A stretch of 64,000 nucleotides of DNA from JAJEFO01 sp009843725 (GTDB taxonomy: Bacteria > Pseudomonadota > Alphaproteobacteria > Rhodobacterales > Rhodobacteraceae), in the NCBI GenBank assembly GCA_965243215.1, contig CBDEUJ010000005.1, positions 496,001 through 560,000 on the forward strand, read 5' to 3'. Both the position numbers and the translations under genes were made by a program. This document shows positions 1 through 9,037 of this stretch, in pieces; position 1 is the first letter of the stretch; the number at the start of each line of letters is the position of its first letter. The notes under the pieces are model-generated. The model was given only the letters and a program-made list of their open reading frames with translations. It had not been told where the DNA came from and did no database searches.

Positions 1-165
1 ACCGTCAAACCGGAAGGGACGCACCACGCCGTCGGCGGGCATGTACCGGCCGCTCGGTCGCGCGGCGAACGAGGTGTCGAAATCCGCCATGAACGCAATG
101 TTTCCGGAGAACGTCCCGAGATCGCGGGCCGCGTCATGGGAGCCGTCGCAGCGCCCGATCCAGGC
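1..165 (-). other. Partial coding-like frame at window edge
   Basis: One minus-strand frame stays open from a stop at 166-168 to the window edge. It has coding-like base composition and a plausible protein texture (it includes GTFSGNIAFMADFDTSF). I do not recognise the family. A beta-rich surface or barrel protein is possible. No start codon is evident, so this may be the interior of a gene cut by the window or a remnant. Confidence 0.25.
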
Positions 166-167
166 AA

Positions 168-1558
168 TCCCTCAGACGCCGCCTTGGCAGGAGCAACGGC
201 CCCGGATCTCGAACGGCCCCGAGCGGCATCGGTCATGCGGGAGCTCGACGCCGTGCTCGACATCCCTGAAAGAGTCGAGCTCGCTGCCAAACCGAAGACG
301 GATTGGGTACCGGTCGAGCAGGCAGGTCGAGTGTCAGGACGAATATTGCCCGATGAGAAAAAATTGATCATTCGTGGCCCGCAGGGTACCGGGAACCGCG
401 AATCCCGGCGGATCGTCCGACGCGGAAGGCGGCCGTTTCGAGGATTGTTCCTCGACCACGCCAGACCTCGATGGCGCAGGCGAATGCATGGCTGCGGATC
501 CGCCGGCAGCACTGCGTTCGCAAGAGCCACGCCCGATCTCTGGAATTGCATCCGGGCACTCGCAATCCGGCGACAGTGACGGCAAGCAGAACGGGAATCC
601 CCGCTGCGGGCAGGCGGGCAGGACGCATGACGAAAAGAAGGAGACCGTGCGGCACGGCGGCGTGGGCCAGATCGAACGGACAGGTCTCCGAATCGACGGT
701 CGTCCGAGGCCGGGGGCGCAGTCTTGGCCGCCGACCGCTTGTCGTACTTGCCTCGACTGCACCGTATCGGGCCTCGAAGGCAACGGCGGAAGGTCTCCAT
801 CGCGCAGGACGCTCACCGGGCCGGCGGCCTGCGCCGATCGACCCCTGCAACGGGAATCCGCAGCCGCTCGTTCCGGCAATCCCGTCAGCCGGCCGCGATC
901 CGCAACGCTTTGCGCCGGTCCCCGGACAGGTTCCCGCAAGTCTCGCAAACACCATTGTCGTTTCCCTCGGATGCACAGATCTTCGACCCAGCAAGTCTCA
1001 CGCCGTCCACACTTGCGGACGGTTCCGGGACGCGTTCAAGAATGCACGAAACATGACATTTTGCAAGACAATGACAAGACTTGATCGTCCATATTACACA
1101 ATTTCAGCTTTTTTGGCCAATTATTCATGTCTAAAAAATAATAATTTGCCAAAATATTATGACTAATACATGATGTAGCGCTGAAACTGGCCACCCTCTA
1201 CGGGCGTTCTTCGTCAGGGACGGAACTTTGACCGAGACTGGCAAGTTGGCGCGGGAAGAGAACGCCTCGCGCAAGCGCAAGGTGTTGCATAGATCGAGCA
1301 TGAGCCGACTTTGCCCCTACGTTTCCGGCAACCGGTTTCTCCAGCAGGTCGGTGACATTCAGGGACGGCCAATTCTCCCAAGCAGCTCCTTGCCGGAAGC
1401 GAGCGTGACGGGGAATGCAGACAGCGCCATCGACGCCGTCGAGAGCCAGCACAGGAATTGACCGGTTGTCGCAGTAGGCTCGTCCCCTTGTTTCCAGCGA
1501 TCCCACATATTGTGCCTGAGAGGTTCACGCCACGCCGCGTTCGCCTCGCGTTCACGCC
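168..1558. other. Gene-poor stretch with an AT-rich island
   Basis: I see no supportable gene here. The open frames are Arg/Pro/Ser-rich shadows without ribosome sites. The one clear structure is a sharply AT-rich island at about 1090-1176 inside otherwise GC-rich DNA. It contains runs such as CTAAAAAATAATAATTTGCC and may be a relic promoter or a foreign piece. Confidence 0.4.
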
Positions 1559-1588
1559 ATGCCCTGCCGACTGAATGACGACCGACCG

Positions 1589-1834
1589 ATGTCCCGCCAG
1601 GAGTTCGAGAAGCGCTTCCCGGGCGACGAAGCCTGTGCCCGCCACCTCGCCGAGCTGCGCTGGACGTCGTTGCGCGCGCGCCGCCTCGCCGACGCGCTAA
1701 GCGCCGAAGGCTATCCGGTCAGCGAGCTCACGGTCAACAGGATGCTCCACTCCCTCGGCTACAGCTTGCAGTCCAACCGCACGACGGTGGAAGGTCGCCA
1801 GCTTCCGGACCGCGACGTGCAGTTCCGGCGCATG
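1589..1834 (+). pseudogene. Chimeric transposase scar (IS1595-like joined to ISAzo13-like)
   Basis: Codons 1589-1663 give MSRQEFEKRFPGDEACARHL followed by AELRW, the texture of an IS1595-family (ISXO2-like) transposase N-terminus just before its zinc-ribbon. Immediately after, 1664-1834 gives RRLADALSAEGYPVSELTVN and then HSLGYSLQSNRTTVEGRQLP, which matches the N-terminal region of ISAzo13-family transposases. The two pieces are in frame with each other but neither is complete, and the frame then runs into non-homologous sequence. No terminal repeats are visible. It is best read as the junction of two decayed insertion sequences. Family names are from memory of the motifs. Confidence 0.5.
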
Positions 1835-3290
1835 TCGCGAGGCTGCGGGACATCCTGGGGGCATCGTGAAGCGGCAGTGCCTGACACCCTTGGGGCTGAC
1901 TGCCACGCTGCAGACGGCCCACGATCTGTGGCAAGCCCGTGACCGTGCCAGTCAGATCGCAGTGGAGCGGTCCGCTGCGGCATGGTCCGCACGCTCCATC
2001 ATTGCGGCCTCCGCCGGGAGGCCCGCCCTGCCCATTACCCATAAGTGCTGTCCGGCTGACCGATGCGCTTACGCACTTCGCTGGCTTCCCCCGCATCGAT
2101 GCTGTGGCCGAGCATCCACCCGGTGAACGACAGCGCGGCCTGTCCGCTCCATGCGATCTCCGTGTCGGGCGGCCCGGGCACTGATCGAGTTCGCGGACCT
2201 GGCCAACTTCAGGGCTTCGGCAAAAGGGCGGTTTCAGTACGGGAACCGTCTCTGTGTCGAGGCTGTCGGCGCTCTCCGTGAGGCTGCTGTGGCGATGCCT
2301 GACAGATCTCCGCGGGCATCGACCGGATTGTTGCGTTCCGTCATGCAGATGCTTCACTGCGGGTGGCGGAAACGCATTTCGGGGAGAGGAAGCTCGACGC
2401 AATTCCACGTATGGCTGGAAGGGCGAAGCCGAGTTTCAGGGATGTCGCCACGAACAACTTCGAGTGGCTCGGGATTCCTCTAGGGGCCGGCGTGAAGAAG
2501 CAAGTGCGACGCAGGTACGAACGCCTCGACTCGCACATGCGCGCACCGATACGCGAGGGGTCTTTCACGATCTTGAACCGGAGGAACGCCGGGCAGATCG
2601 GCGAGGGCGTCCTGCGGCACCTGCCGGTTCTGGCGCGCGACGTGGTCCGGATCGCGCTGGAACAGCTTGTCCACCTGCACCCTCAATGCCTGTTCCCGAT
2701 CGACATCACTTGAAGGTTCGGTTCCAACCCTCCTGCGGGCATGTTCTTCGAGGAGTTCAATTTCGTTCCTTTGGAGGCGGTGTTCGGTGAAGAGACGATC
2801 GAGATCTTTCGGGCGCGGCTGAAGGATCGCGAAGCCGTCGAAAGCACGATGAACTTCTGCAGGTCCCGGTCCGACCTCATGCGCGAAGAGACGCTCGCCA
2901 CCTGGAGCGGTGAAGACGGAATGGAGCCCATTGACGACGAGCCGGACGATCCGATCGTTCTCCGGTTTCGCGCTAATGCACGGATGTTCGCCCTTTCCAT
3001 CGCCGACGTACTCCGATCCCCTCGGCCGGCATTGGTGAACTTGAGGGGGCAGGCAGCTGATGGGGGTTGCGGAAAGTGGCACTGTTCCGGACGTCGCGCT
3101 TGCCAAGAACCGCGCAGTTCCGGGAGAATGTTGTCCAATTCTCAGGATTCGTTGGGCGAGCCCGGAAAGCGAACCACAAGAACCTCCGGGGTCAAGCTGC
3201 TGATGGCACTGTGGCGTCCTTTACGGCGAACTTCCTGCGCAAAGCCTGTCAAGGCAGTTTTCAAGCAATCGTGAAGCCAGTCGGGTCAAG
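1835..3290. other. Gene-poor stretch with weak coding-like remnants
   Basis: There is no complete gene. Two plus-strand frames (about 2560-2713 and 2741-3040) show the codon-position GC pattern expected of coding DNA (second position low, third highest), but the exact antisense register is also open and neither translation is recognisable. They could be opposite-strand images of one decayed gene. No promoter or ribosome site can be supported. Confidence 0.3.
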
Positions 3291-3295
3291 GGACC

Positions 3296-3342
3296 GTAGG
3301 CTATCATGTTGCCGGGACGCCGCCGGCAACATGATAGCCTAC
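3296..3342 (-). terminator. Perfect 20-bp hairpin after the P450 gene
   Basis: Arms 3296-3315 and 3323-3342 are perfectly complementary over 20 bp around a 7-nt loop. The structure starts 5 nt past the P450 stop. There is no T tract on either side, so it may act as a 3' stabiliser or bidirectional barrier rather than a classic intrinsic terminator. Confidence 0.6.
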
Positions 3343-3347
3343 GAGTC

Positions 3348-5348
3348 CTAGTTGCGAATGTCCGAGACCTTGAACTTGAAGCGCGTATCCGGAGACAACA
3401 TCGGCAGGACAGTGGATCGCAACTGATAGTTTGGTGGATCCAAGTCCAGGTCGTAGTGGTGCAGCAACGTTGCCATGGTCAAGACTACCTGCACGTTTGC
3501 GAGGCTGGCGCCCAGGCAGCCGTGCCGTCCCAGGCCAAAGGGCACGTAGACACCTTTGAGTTTGTGTTCACCACGTTGCGGCGAGAATCTTTCGATGTCA
3601 AATCTGTCGGGATCAGGAAAGTATTCATCGAGAAAATGCGTTACGGACGTGGCGAAAATGACATTTTGTCCTGCGTTGATTCGATAGCCGCCGAAATCAA
3701 AGGAAGTCGTAACATGCCTGGGCAACACCGATACCGTAGGGAACTTGCGCATTGATTCCATCATGACACCAGACAATACGCTCATTCCACGCACAGCTTG
3801 CGCAGACGGTCCGCCATTCTGAGAAAAGAATTCGTCAGCCTCCGCCTGAACACGCTCCTTGATCCCTGGATCGGAGAGAATGAAATACAGCATGAATGCC
3901 AGAACTCCGCCCGCAGTGTCAGTTCCCGCCACCAATGGCAGCAAGACATTCAGCTTGAAGTCGATTTCAGGAAGAAAGATGCCGTCCGATTCATGAATCT
4001 CCAGAACTGAACCGAGAACGTTGCCTTCTGGTTTTCGCAGGCGAAGCCTGTATTCGTTCATGATCGCTTCGTACAATTCATCTACGCGCCGCCGTGATTC
4101 GCGAAACCGCTTTCCTTTCAGTTTGCTTTTGCGAGCCTTGACCAGTTTGGCTTCAAGAACGACTCCAATTGCATAGACCAGGTCGTCGATGTAGTCCCAA
4201 TGTGGCTCCCCGACTGCGAGAGACATCAACTGAGCGGTGAACATTCTTTTCATCGCATGCGTTCCGGGAATGGATTGCCCTTTCTGCCAATGCGATGCCT
4301 CTTGCCGCACGACGTCTATCGTTTGGTCAATCCGTGACAATGCATGCTGAACCGAGAAATTCGGTTGCTGCAACCGCCTCATCCTTACATGATCAGGACC
4401 ATCCATCGAGAACAGGAGCCTGTCGCCACCGAATTCCTCGGTCACGCCCTTCCAGGCTTCACGCGACGTCACGAACTGCTGCCCCGTGCCAGCTAGGAAA
4501 AGATTGGCGTCTCTCCCTGCCAAGACGACCCGTTCGGCGTTCTTGCCGACGAACCTTATGCGAAAGACAGGACCGAACTCCCGGTACCTGTCTGCCAGGA
4601 ACCCTGCCAGATCTCCCCTGACGTGCAACAGGCTGCCAACGACCGGCAGTCCCTTCGCAAGCGGCGCCAATGCCGTTCGCTTCTTGCCGAAGCCCTCCGA
4701 AGATCCGAACTCGATTGCGCGGGAAACAACCTGCCCGATCACGCTGAGTCTGCTGATCGTGTCTATGCGGTCGCGGACCAGCGCAATTTCATCGGGTGTC
4801 AACAAGTTGCCAAACAGATTGCAGGCATCTGCCAGGCAGATAACCGGTATGTCGCCCGGATCAGGAATTTCATCGTCAAACAGAACGCGTTGAATGCGAA
4901 GATCGATCAACTCCCGCTTAGAGGAATCGACAGTCACATAGCGCAATGAACGCCTGACGGCGCTCGTGACACCCAGAACGCCGGATTCAGACGGATCATC
5001 AAGAATGTTGTATTGAACCAGTCTCGCGATTGCCGCGTCCAGGATGCCGTCGGCGCTCTCGTGTATCTTCCTTGTCCAGTAGGCGATCTCTCGGTTGCCA
5101 GGATCGTCGGCAATTTCCCGAAGCACTGGGTCCAGGATATCGTCACCGAGTGGGCTTGTGTCCAAGAGCTCAATGGAATCGAGATCTGTGTCGATGCGCC
5201 CGGCCATTTCCAGATCGATCAGCGCGGCACCCGCGATGGCGAATTTCAGCGCGTCTTGGGGGATCGGTCGCAAGGCGCCGTTTGCGTCGTCAACGAGGAT
5301 GAGAACGAATTCCTCGACGACCCTCATGGGCTGAATTCCTGTGGTCAA
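3348..5348 (-). CDS. GPP34-domain / cytochrome P450 fusion protein
   Basis: This is a 666-residue two-part protein. Residues about 8-215 resemble the GPP34 (GOLPH3/Vps74) fold, opening with FVLILVDDANGALRPIP and an AGAALIDLEMAGRI segment. In eukaryotes that domain binds phosphatidylinositol-4-phosphate; in bacteria its role is not established. Residues about 225-666 are a cytochrome P450: I-helix AGTDT (474-478), ExxR (E531-R534), a PERF-like DIERF, and the haem loop FGLGRHGCLG with Cys611 as thiolate ligand. No signal peptide or membrane anchor is visible, so it should be cytosolic or peripherally membrane-bound. Its ATG overlaps the stop of the upstream sulfotransferase (ATGA), implying translational coupling. 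The likely role is hydroxylation of a hydrophobic substrate before or after sulfation. The P450 call is firm, the GPP34 call good, the substrate unknown. Confidence 0.88.
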   Translation of the reverse strand: MTTGIQPMRVVEEFVLILVDDANGALRPIPQDALKFAIAGAALIDLEMAGRIDTDLDSIELLDTSPLGDDILDPVLREIADDPGNREIAYWTRKIHESADGILDAAIARLVQYNILDDPSESGVLGVTSAVRRSLRYVTVDSSKRELIDLRIQRVLFDDEIPDPGDIPVICLADACNLFGNLLTPDEIALVRDRIDTISRLSVIGQVVSRAIEFGSSEGFGKKRTALAPLAKGLPVVGSLLHVRGDLAGFLADRYREFGPVFRIRFVGKNAERVVLAGRDANLFLAGTGQQFVTSREAWKGVTEEFGGDRLLFSMDGPDHVRMRRLQQPNFSVQHALSRIDQTIDVVRQEASHWQKGQSIPGTHAMKRMFTAQLMSLAVGEPHWDYIDDLVYAIGVVLEAKLVKARKSKLKGKRFRESRRRVDELYEAIMNEYRLRLRKPEGNVLGSVLEIHESDGIFLPEIDFKLNVLLPLVAGTDTAGGVLAFMLYFILSDPGIKERVQAEADEFFSQNGGPSAQAVRGMSVLSGVMMESMRKFPTVSVLPRHVTTSFDFGGYRINAGQNVIFATSVTHFLDEYFPDPDRFDIERFSPQRGEHKLKGVYVPFGLGRHGCLGASLANVQVVLTMATLLHHYDLDLDPPNYQLRSTVLPMLSPDTRFKFKVSDIRN

Positions 5349-6466
5349 ATGTCAGCCTCCGGATAACCCCACTCGTTCTGGATGAACCCGAGCTGGCCGT
5401 TGACCATTTCAACGACTTCCGGGGACGCGCTGAGCCTGTTCTTCTTGTAGCCGTTGATGGAATGCAGGTAGGATTCCACCTTCGGACGCGCTTCGGTCCA
5501 ACCCGGCAATGACAAGTCCCTGTAGATTCGTTCAAGTTCCCCCGCGGGATCTGCTTCCAGATCCTCAAATCTGACCTCTGCAAGATTTCCCGAAGGGATC
5601 ACGCTGCGGTCAGCCAGGTATTGCCGCGTCATTTCCGCATAGGCGTGCACAATGTAGTCCAGCATTTCGTCAGCAGTCGCGCTTTGCATGAGGGTTGCGC
5701 TGTCCGGCCTGAAAAAGGTCCGGTAGAGGTGCAGGTTGGATTCAACGACGTTCAATGGATTGCGTGCGATGTTGACGAACTTGGCATCGGGGAAGAGCCG
5801 CAACAGGTACGCAGCACGACCTGTATTTGCGGGACTCTTCAATACAAGCCTCTTGCCGTCGGCGAAAAGAGAGGCTTTTCGCAGGACGTTCAGGTACAGG
5901 CAGTTCCACTGCCTGATTTCGCGTTCCGACAGTCCCCGCATGAGAGCGTATTTTTCCAGGTAGTCGTAGGATCTTCTCGGAAAGGAGAAGCTGTAGACAT
6001 GGGAAAAACGTGAGGTGTTCCCGACCGCGAGTTCCTCTTCCTGCGGCGTGTCAGGAGCAAAGGACACATTGTCCATGGGTCGCGTCGGTGGAAACTTGGT
6101 CTCGATCGCGTTTCGCAGCCGCACCCTCGCCTGTGCCAGTAGGAAGAAGCTTGCGACGGCTGTCTGAAACGTCGTTACCCACCCAAACTGAGGGTCCTGG
6201 CAAAGCAGGTTGTGCAAGTGGGTGGTGCCGCTTCTGTAGTAGCCGAGCACGAACACCGGCGACTTGTCTATATGGATCGAGTCCATTTGCCGGTCATAGA
6301 TGACACGCTCGACCAGTCTGAGCGGAGCGAGGGACGCGCTCTTGCCAAGGACCTTGAGTGCATTCCTAATATGCGATCTGTCTACGCCTCGGTTCTCCCA
6401 GAGCAGCCGTGCCCACACGGAAAACGGGGCAGTCGCAAAGAAGTGTCTTGGCGGCCTATTGTCCAT
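5345..6466 (-). CDS. Sulfotransferase family protein
   Basis: This 373-residue protein carries the PAPS 5'-phosphosulfate loop GYYRSGTTHLHN at residues 75-86. A later helix-strand segment (FVNIARNPLNVVESNL) fits the 3'-phosphate-binding region of Sulfotransfer_3-type enzymes. It should move sulfate from PAPS onto a hydroxyl or amine. The start at 6466 is chosen because CTGGAGA lies a few bases upstream and the alignable protein begins there; the frame stays open a further 53 codons but those are Arg/Ser/Cys-rich. It is the first gene of a two-gene operon with the GPP34-P450, with a 4-bp overlap, which suggests that the P450 product is the acceptor. No signal peptide is seen. Confidence 0.85.
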   Translation of the reverse strand: MDNRPPRHFFATAPFSVWARLLWENRGVDRSHIRNALKVLGKSASLAPLRLVERVIYDRQMDSIHIDKSPVFVLGYYRSGTTHLHNLLCQDPQFGWVTTFQTAVASFFLLAQARVRLRNAIETKFPPTRPMDNVSFAPDTPQEEELAVGNTSRFSHVYSFSFPRRSYDYLEKYALMRGLSEREIRQWNCLYLNVLRKASLFADGKRLVLKSPANTGRAAYLLRLFPDAKFVNIARNPLNVVESNLHLYRTFFRPDSATLMQSATADEMLDYIVHAYAEMTRQYLADRSVIPSGNLAEVRFEDLEADPAGELERIYRDLSLPGWTEARPKVESYLHSINGYKKNRLSASPEVVEMVNGQLGFIQNEWGYPEADI

Positions 6467-6653
6467 TTCATGTCTCCAGGAATGCAGGTGAGGTTCGCAA
6501 CAACTGTTCGAACGGCACCGGCTCAAGGCTGGGAGATCCTTTCGGTGCCGAACAAAGCAGGGCGCGATGCCGGTGCCGGAGAGCGACCAGGGCCGGATTC
6601 CCCGTCCTCCCCAGCGTCCGGTCATGTCCGCGACGGAATTCGTGCGCGTGAGG

Positions 6654-7593
6654 TCATTGCCTTTCCGCGCCGAAGCTTCCCAGCAGGCTTTCGCCGTTCC
6701 GGTTGGTCACCCCGAACGTGCCGGCTGCCGAACCCGGCCTGCCGTCTGGCTCGCCGTTGCCGAAGAACCGGCCGCCCCACCTGCCGCCGTCGCGGACCGC
6801 GACGCCACGGTAGGTGTAGCCGATCCTGCCCGTGAAGAAGCCGTTGTTCGACGCTCCGATGGGTGCCAAGCCGAGCGACACGCTGAGACCGCCAGGCACC
6901 GCTTGCCGCTTCCCACGTCGAGTGGATGTCGGCGTAGAGGGTTCCGCTTGCAAGACCCTTCCTCAGCTCGACTCCGTGGAAGCTCCGTCCGAACGCTGTT
7001 CCCGCCACTCGGTCCACCACAGTGTCGTCGTCGCCGATCGACCACTTGGAACCGTTGCGCACGCTGTAGGCGAATCCGCTGCCGCCCTGCACGACCGTTG
7101 TCGAAACGCTGTCGGCGGTCCCGCCGTTCCAGGAGTTCGAGGACTGCGTGACGCTGGTCTGTCCCGCGCTTCCGCCGTTGGGAACGCTTCGTGCGGCAGT
7201 CTCCGCCTTGTCCGCCGTACCTGCGGGTGGCCGGTTCTGCGGGTTCCCGGTTTGCACTGACGACGAGGGCGTGAAGGTGATGCCGTCAACTCCGGTGACG
7301 GTACGGACATCTGATCCCGAGACGCCAGACGTGCGCAGCGCGCAGCCGGCGGGAGCGCAGGTGAAGGTTCCTTCCACGCCGTTGAGTGTCCCGCGTTTGC
7401 TCGTCCCTGAATTGACGATGTCGCCCTCCGCCGAAACCCTGTCACCGACGCGAACCTGCTGGGCGGCCGGAGAATGGTCAGTGCCGTCTGTCGGCGCCGA
7501 TCCGCCTCCGCCCCATCTGCAAGCTGCAAGCGTCATCGCGAAGAGTGCCGCGGCTGCGAGCCTCGGGAACTGTCCTTTCGAGAGTGCTGTCAT
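6654..7593 (-). pseudogene. TbpB-barrel-like surface lipoprotein, frameshifted
   Basis: The start at 7593 has a strong AGGAGG 8 nt upstream. The N-terminus is a lipoprotein signal (LFAMTLAAC, lipobox Cys followed by a Gly-rich linker). After about 235 residues the reading frame changes near 6885-6900. The first frame reads ASGTLYADIHSTWEAASGA, and the second continues GGLSVSLGLAPIG through WGGRFFGNG and AAGTFGVTNRNGESLLGSFG to a stop at 6654. That ending is typical of transferrin-binding-protein-B-like barrel lipoproteins, which are displayed on the outer membrane for iron or ligand capture. One indel explains the break, either a true mutation or an assembly error. The last bases lie about 190 bp before the sulfotransferase start on the same strand. 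Confidence 0.65.
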
Positions 7594-7994
7594 CACGTGT
7601 TCCTCCTGGCATTGTGATGGTGGTGCCAGCCGAAGACTCCCTGCCACAGTGACCTTTGGACCTGTTGCATGCAGTTTCTCCCGCCGCCCCTGCCAGCTCG
7701 CCAAGCTAAGGCATGCTCAAATTTATGCTGAAATCATCGACTTCAACAAGATATAGATGCGATTTTCTGTCAATATAGCTATATAATCAGGGATAAATGC
7801 ATGAAAATAATGTTTATAGCATTATAAATTTATACATTATCATGTTCGAAACATGTCATTTTGAATGTGAGCCTCTCTTGAGGGCCGGTCTCCGAGGCCC
7901 GTCAACAGCTTGCGAGCGACTCCGCGCCGGATACCGTGGGAATCACGCTGGCATGCATACTTGTATGCGTCAGGCCCCAGCGGCAACGCTGGCA
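7594..7994. other. AT-rich upstream region
   Basis: There is no gene. About 7717-7868 is strikingly AT-rich (for example AAATTTATACATTATCATG), unlike its surroundings. It sits upstream of the lipoprotein gene and is the natural place for its promoter. An iron- or metal-regulated promoter is possible, but I cannot place a convincing Fur box. Confidence 0.4.
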
Positions 7995-8297
7995 TCATCC
8001 GCTGCCCGTTCCAGGGAAAGGCAGCAGCCAAATCTCGCCACGCATCCAGGCCAGCTCCGTGGCGGCGATCGCGGCGGCAAGCTCCCGGGACGTCGATGCC
8101 GCTTCCCTCTCAATGACGATGTCCGCACCCACGGCCGCGAAGATGCGGCAGAATCCCTCCTCAACCTCCGCGAAGACGAGATCGCGCCTTAGCCACGCCT
8201 GCACCGCCTCGAGCTCGGCCAGGACAGCTTCGAGCTCGTCCATCACCCCGAGCCGTACGCCGGAACGCAGCCGGGCGGCGATTTCGTCCTGGGTCAC
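7995..8297 (-). CDS. Hypothetical protein, 100 aa
   Basis: GTG at 8295-8297 opens a frame rich in Ala, Glu and Leu (MDELEAVLAELEAVQAWLRR), which predicts an alpha-helical, possibly coiled-coil segment followed by a second helical part ending in a short Pro/Gly tail. Composition looks more like real protein than the shadow frames around it, but no Shine-Dalgarno is visible and I do not recognise a family. It follows a broken small membrane protein frame on the same strand. Confidence 0.3.
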   Translation of the reverse strand: MTQDEIAARLRSGVRLGVMDELEAVLAELEAVQAWLRRDLVFAEVEEGFCRIFAAVGADIVIEREAASTSRELAAAIAATELAWMRGEIWLLPFPGTGSG

Positions 8298-8333
8298 GGC
8301 AGCATGGGCTGCCGTCCCGTGGAGCGACCGCGC

Positions 8334-8455
8334 CTAGGTCAGCAGCGCCAGCGCGAACAGGAAGACGGGCGTCCAGAGAGCGCCGAAGAACGCGAAGGGT
8401 CCGGGGCCGACGCGAATCCGGCTTTGCGGACGAGTCCGAAAAGCGTGACGGCCAT
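8334..8455 (-). pseudogene. Broken small membrane-protein frame
   Basis: One minus-strand frame starts MAVTLFGLVRKAGFAS at 8455. A second frame, shifted by one base, ends GPFAFFGALWTPVFLFALAL at a stop near 8334. Joined by one indel they would give a protein of about 40 residues with a single hydrophobic segment. No family is recognised, so this is a weak call. Confidence 0.22.
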
Positions 8456-9037
8456 CCGCGCTCCGGCAAGACTGCTGCACATGCAGCGATGCATTCCCGG
8501 CAGAAGGGAGCAAATGCCCCGGCTGACCGCGCTTCGCAAGCATCGGCGCGCAGCGATCAATGTCAAGGCGACCCCGGTCCCGGTGCGGATCTCCGATCCG
8601 GATCATGCGGCGCGACTGTGCTGCCGGCGATGACACTTGACGGTCGGCACGGTGCAGCCGGCAAGGTCCAGGGAATTCCGGCTGCGCGTGAAATCACCCG
8701 GGCGGCGGGACGCAGCTGCAAGCTTTCGGAAACGGTGCCTCGAGGAGAGGTCCAGCTCGCGCAAGGCCACGTCCGTCCGTTGCCGATCCGCCGACTCTCG
8801 GAGAGGCTCCTCGACCGGCGCGACATCGCGAACGAAAACGATCTCGACGTGCGGGCTGCAGGCCGTCCCTGGCGCGAGCATTCCACAACTTGCCCTTTAC
8901 ATCCCCGCCGGAATGCGGAAGGCAGGTGCACGCACGGCATGCCCTGAATTTCAAGACGCCCGGATCCGGCATGTCCGGCGCGCGGAATTTGCGGAACGGG
9001 CCGCCCACGGGGGCCGACCGACAGCGGGGAAGGCGCG
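8456..9037. other. Unassigned stretch upstream of the hybrid kinase
   Basis: No supportable gene. All open frames here are antisense or Arg/Pro/Ser-rich shadows. The last part, up to about 9030, holds the ribosome site for the hybrid kinase (GGGGAAGGCGCG before ATG 9038). Confidence 0.35.

Noticed and set aside
2480..3106. 208-residue minus-strand frame as a gene
   Set aside because: Composition resembles an in-register antisense frame, the codon-position GC favours the other strand slightly, and no family or ribosome site is visible.
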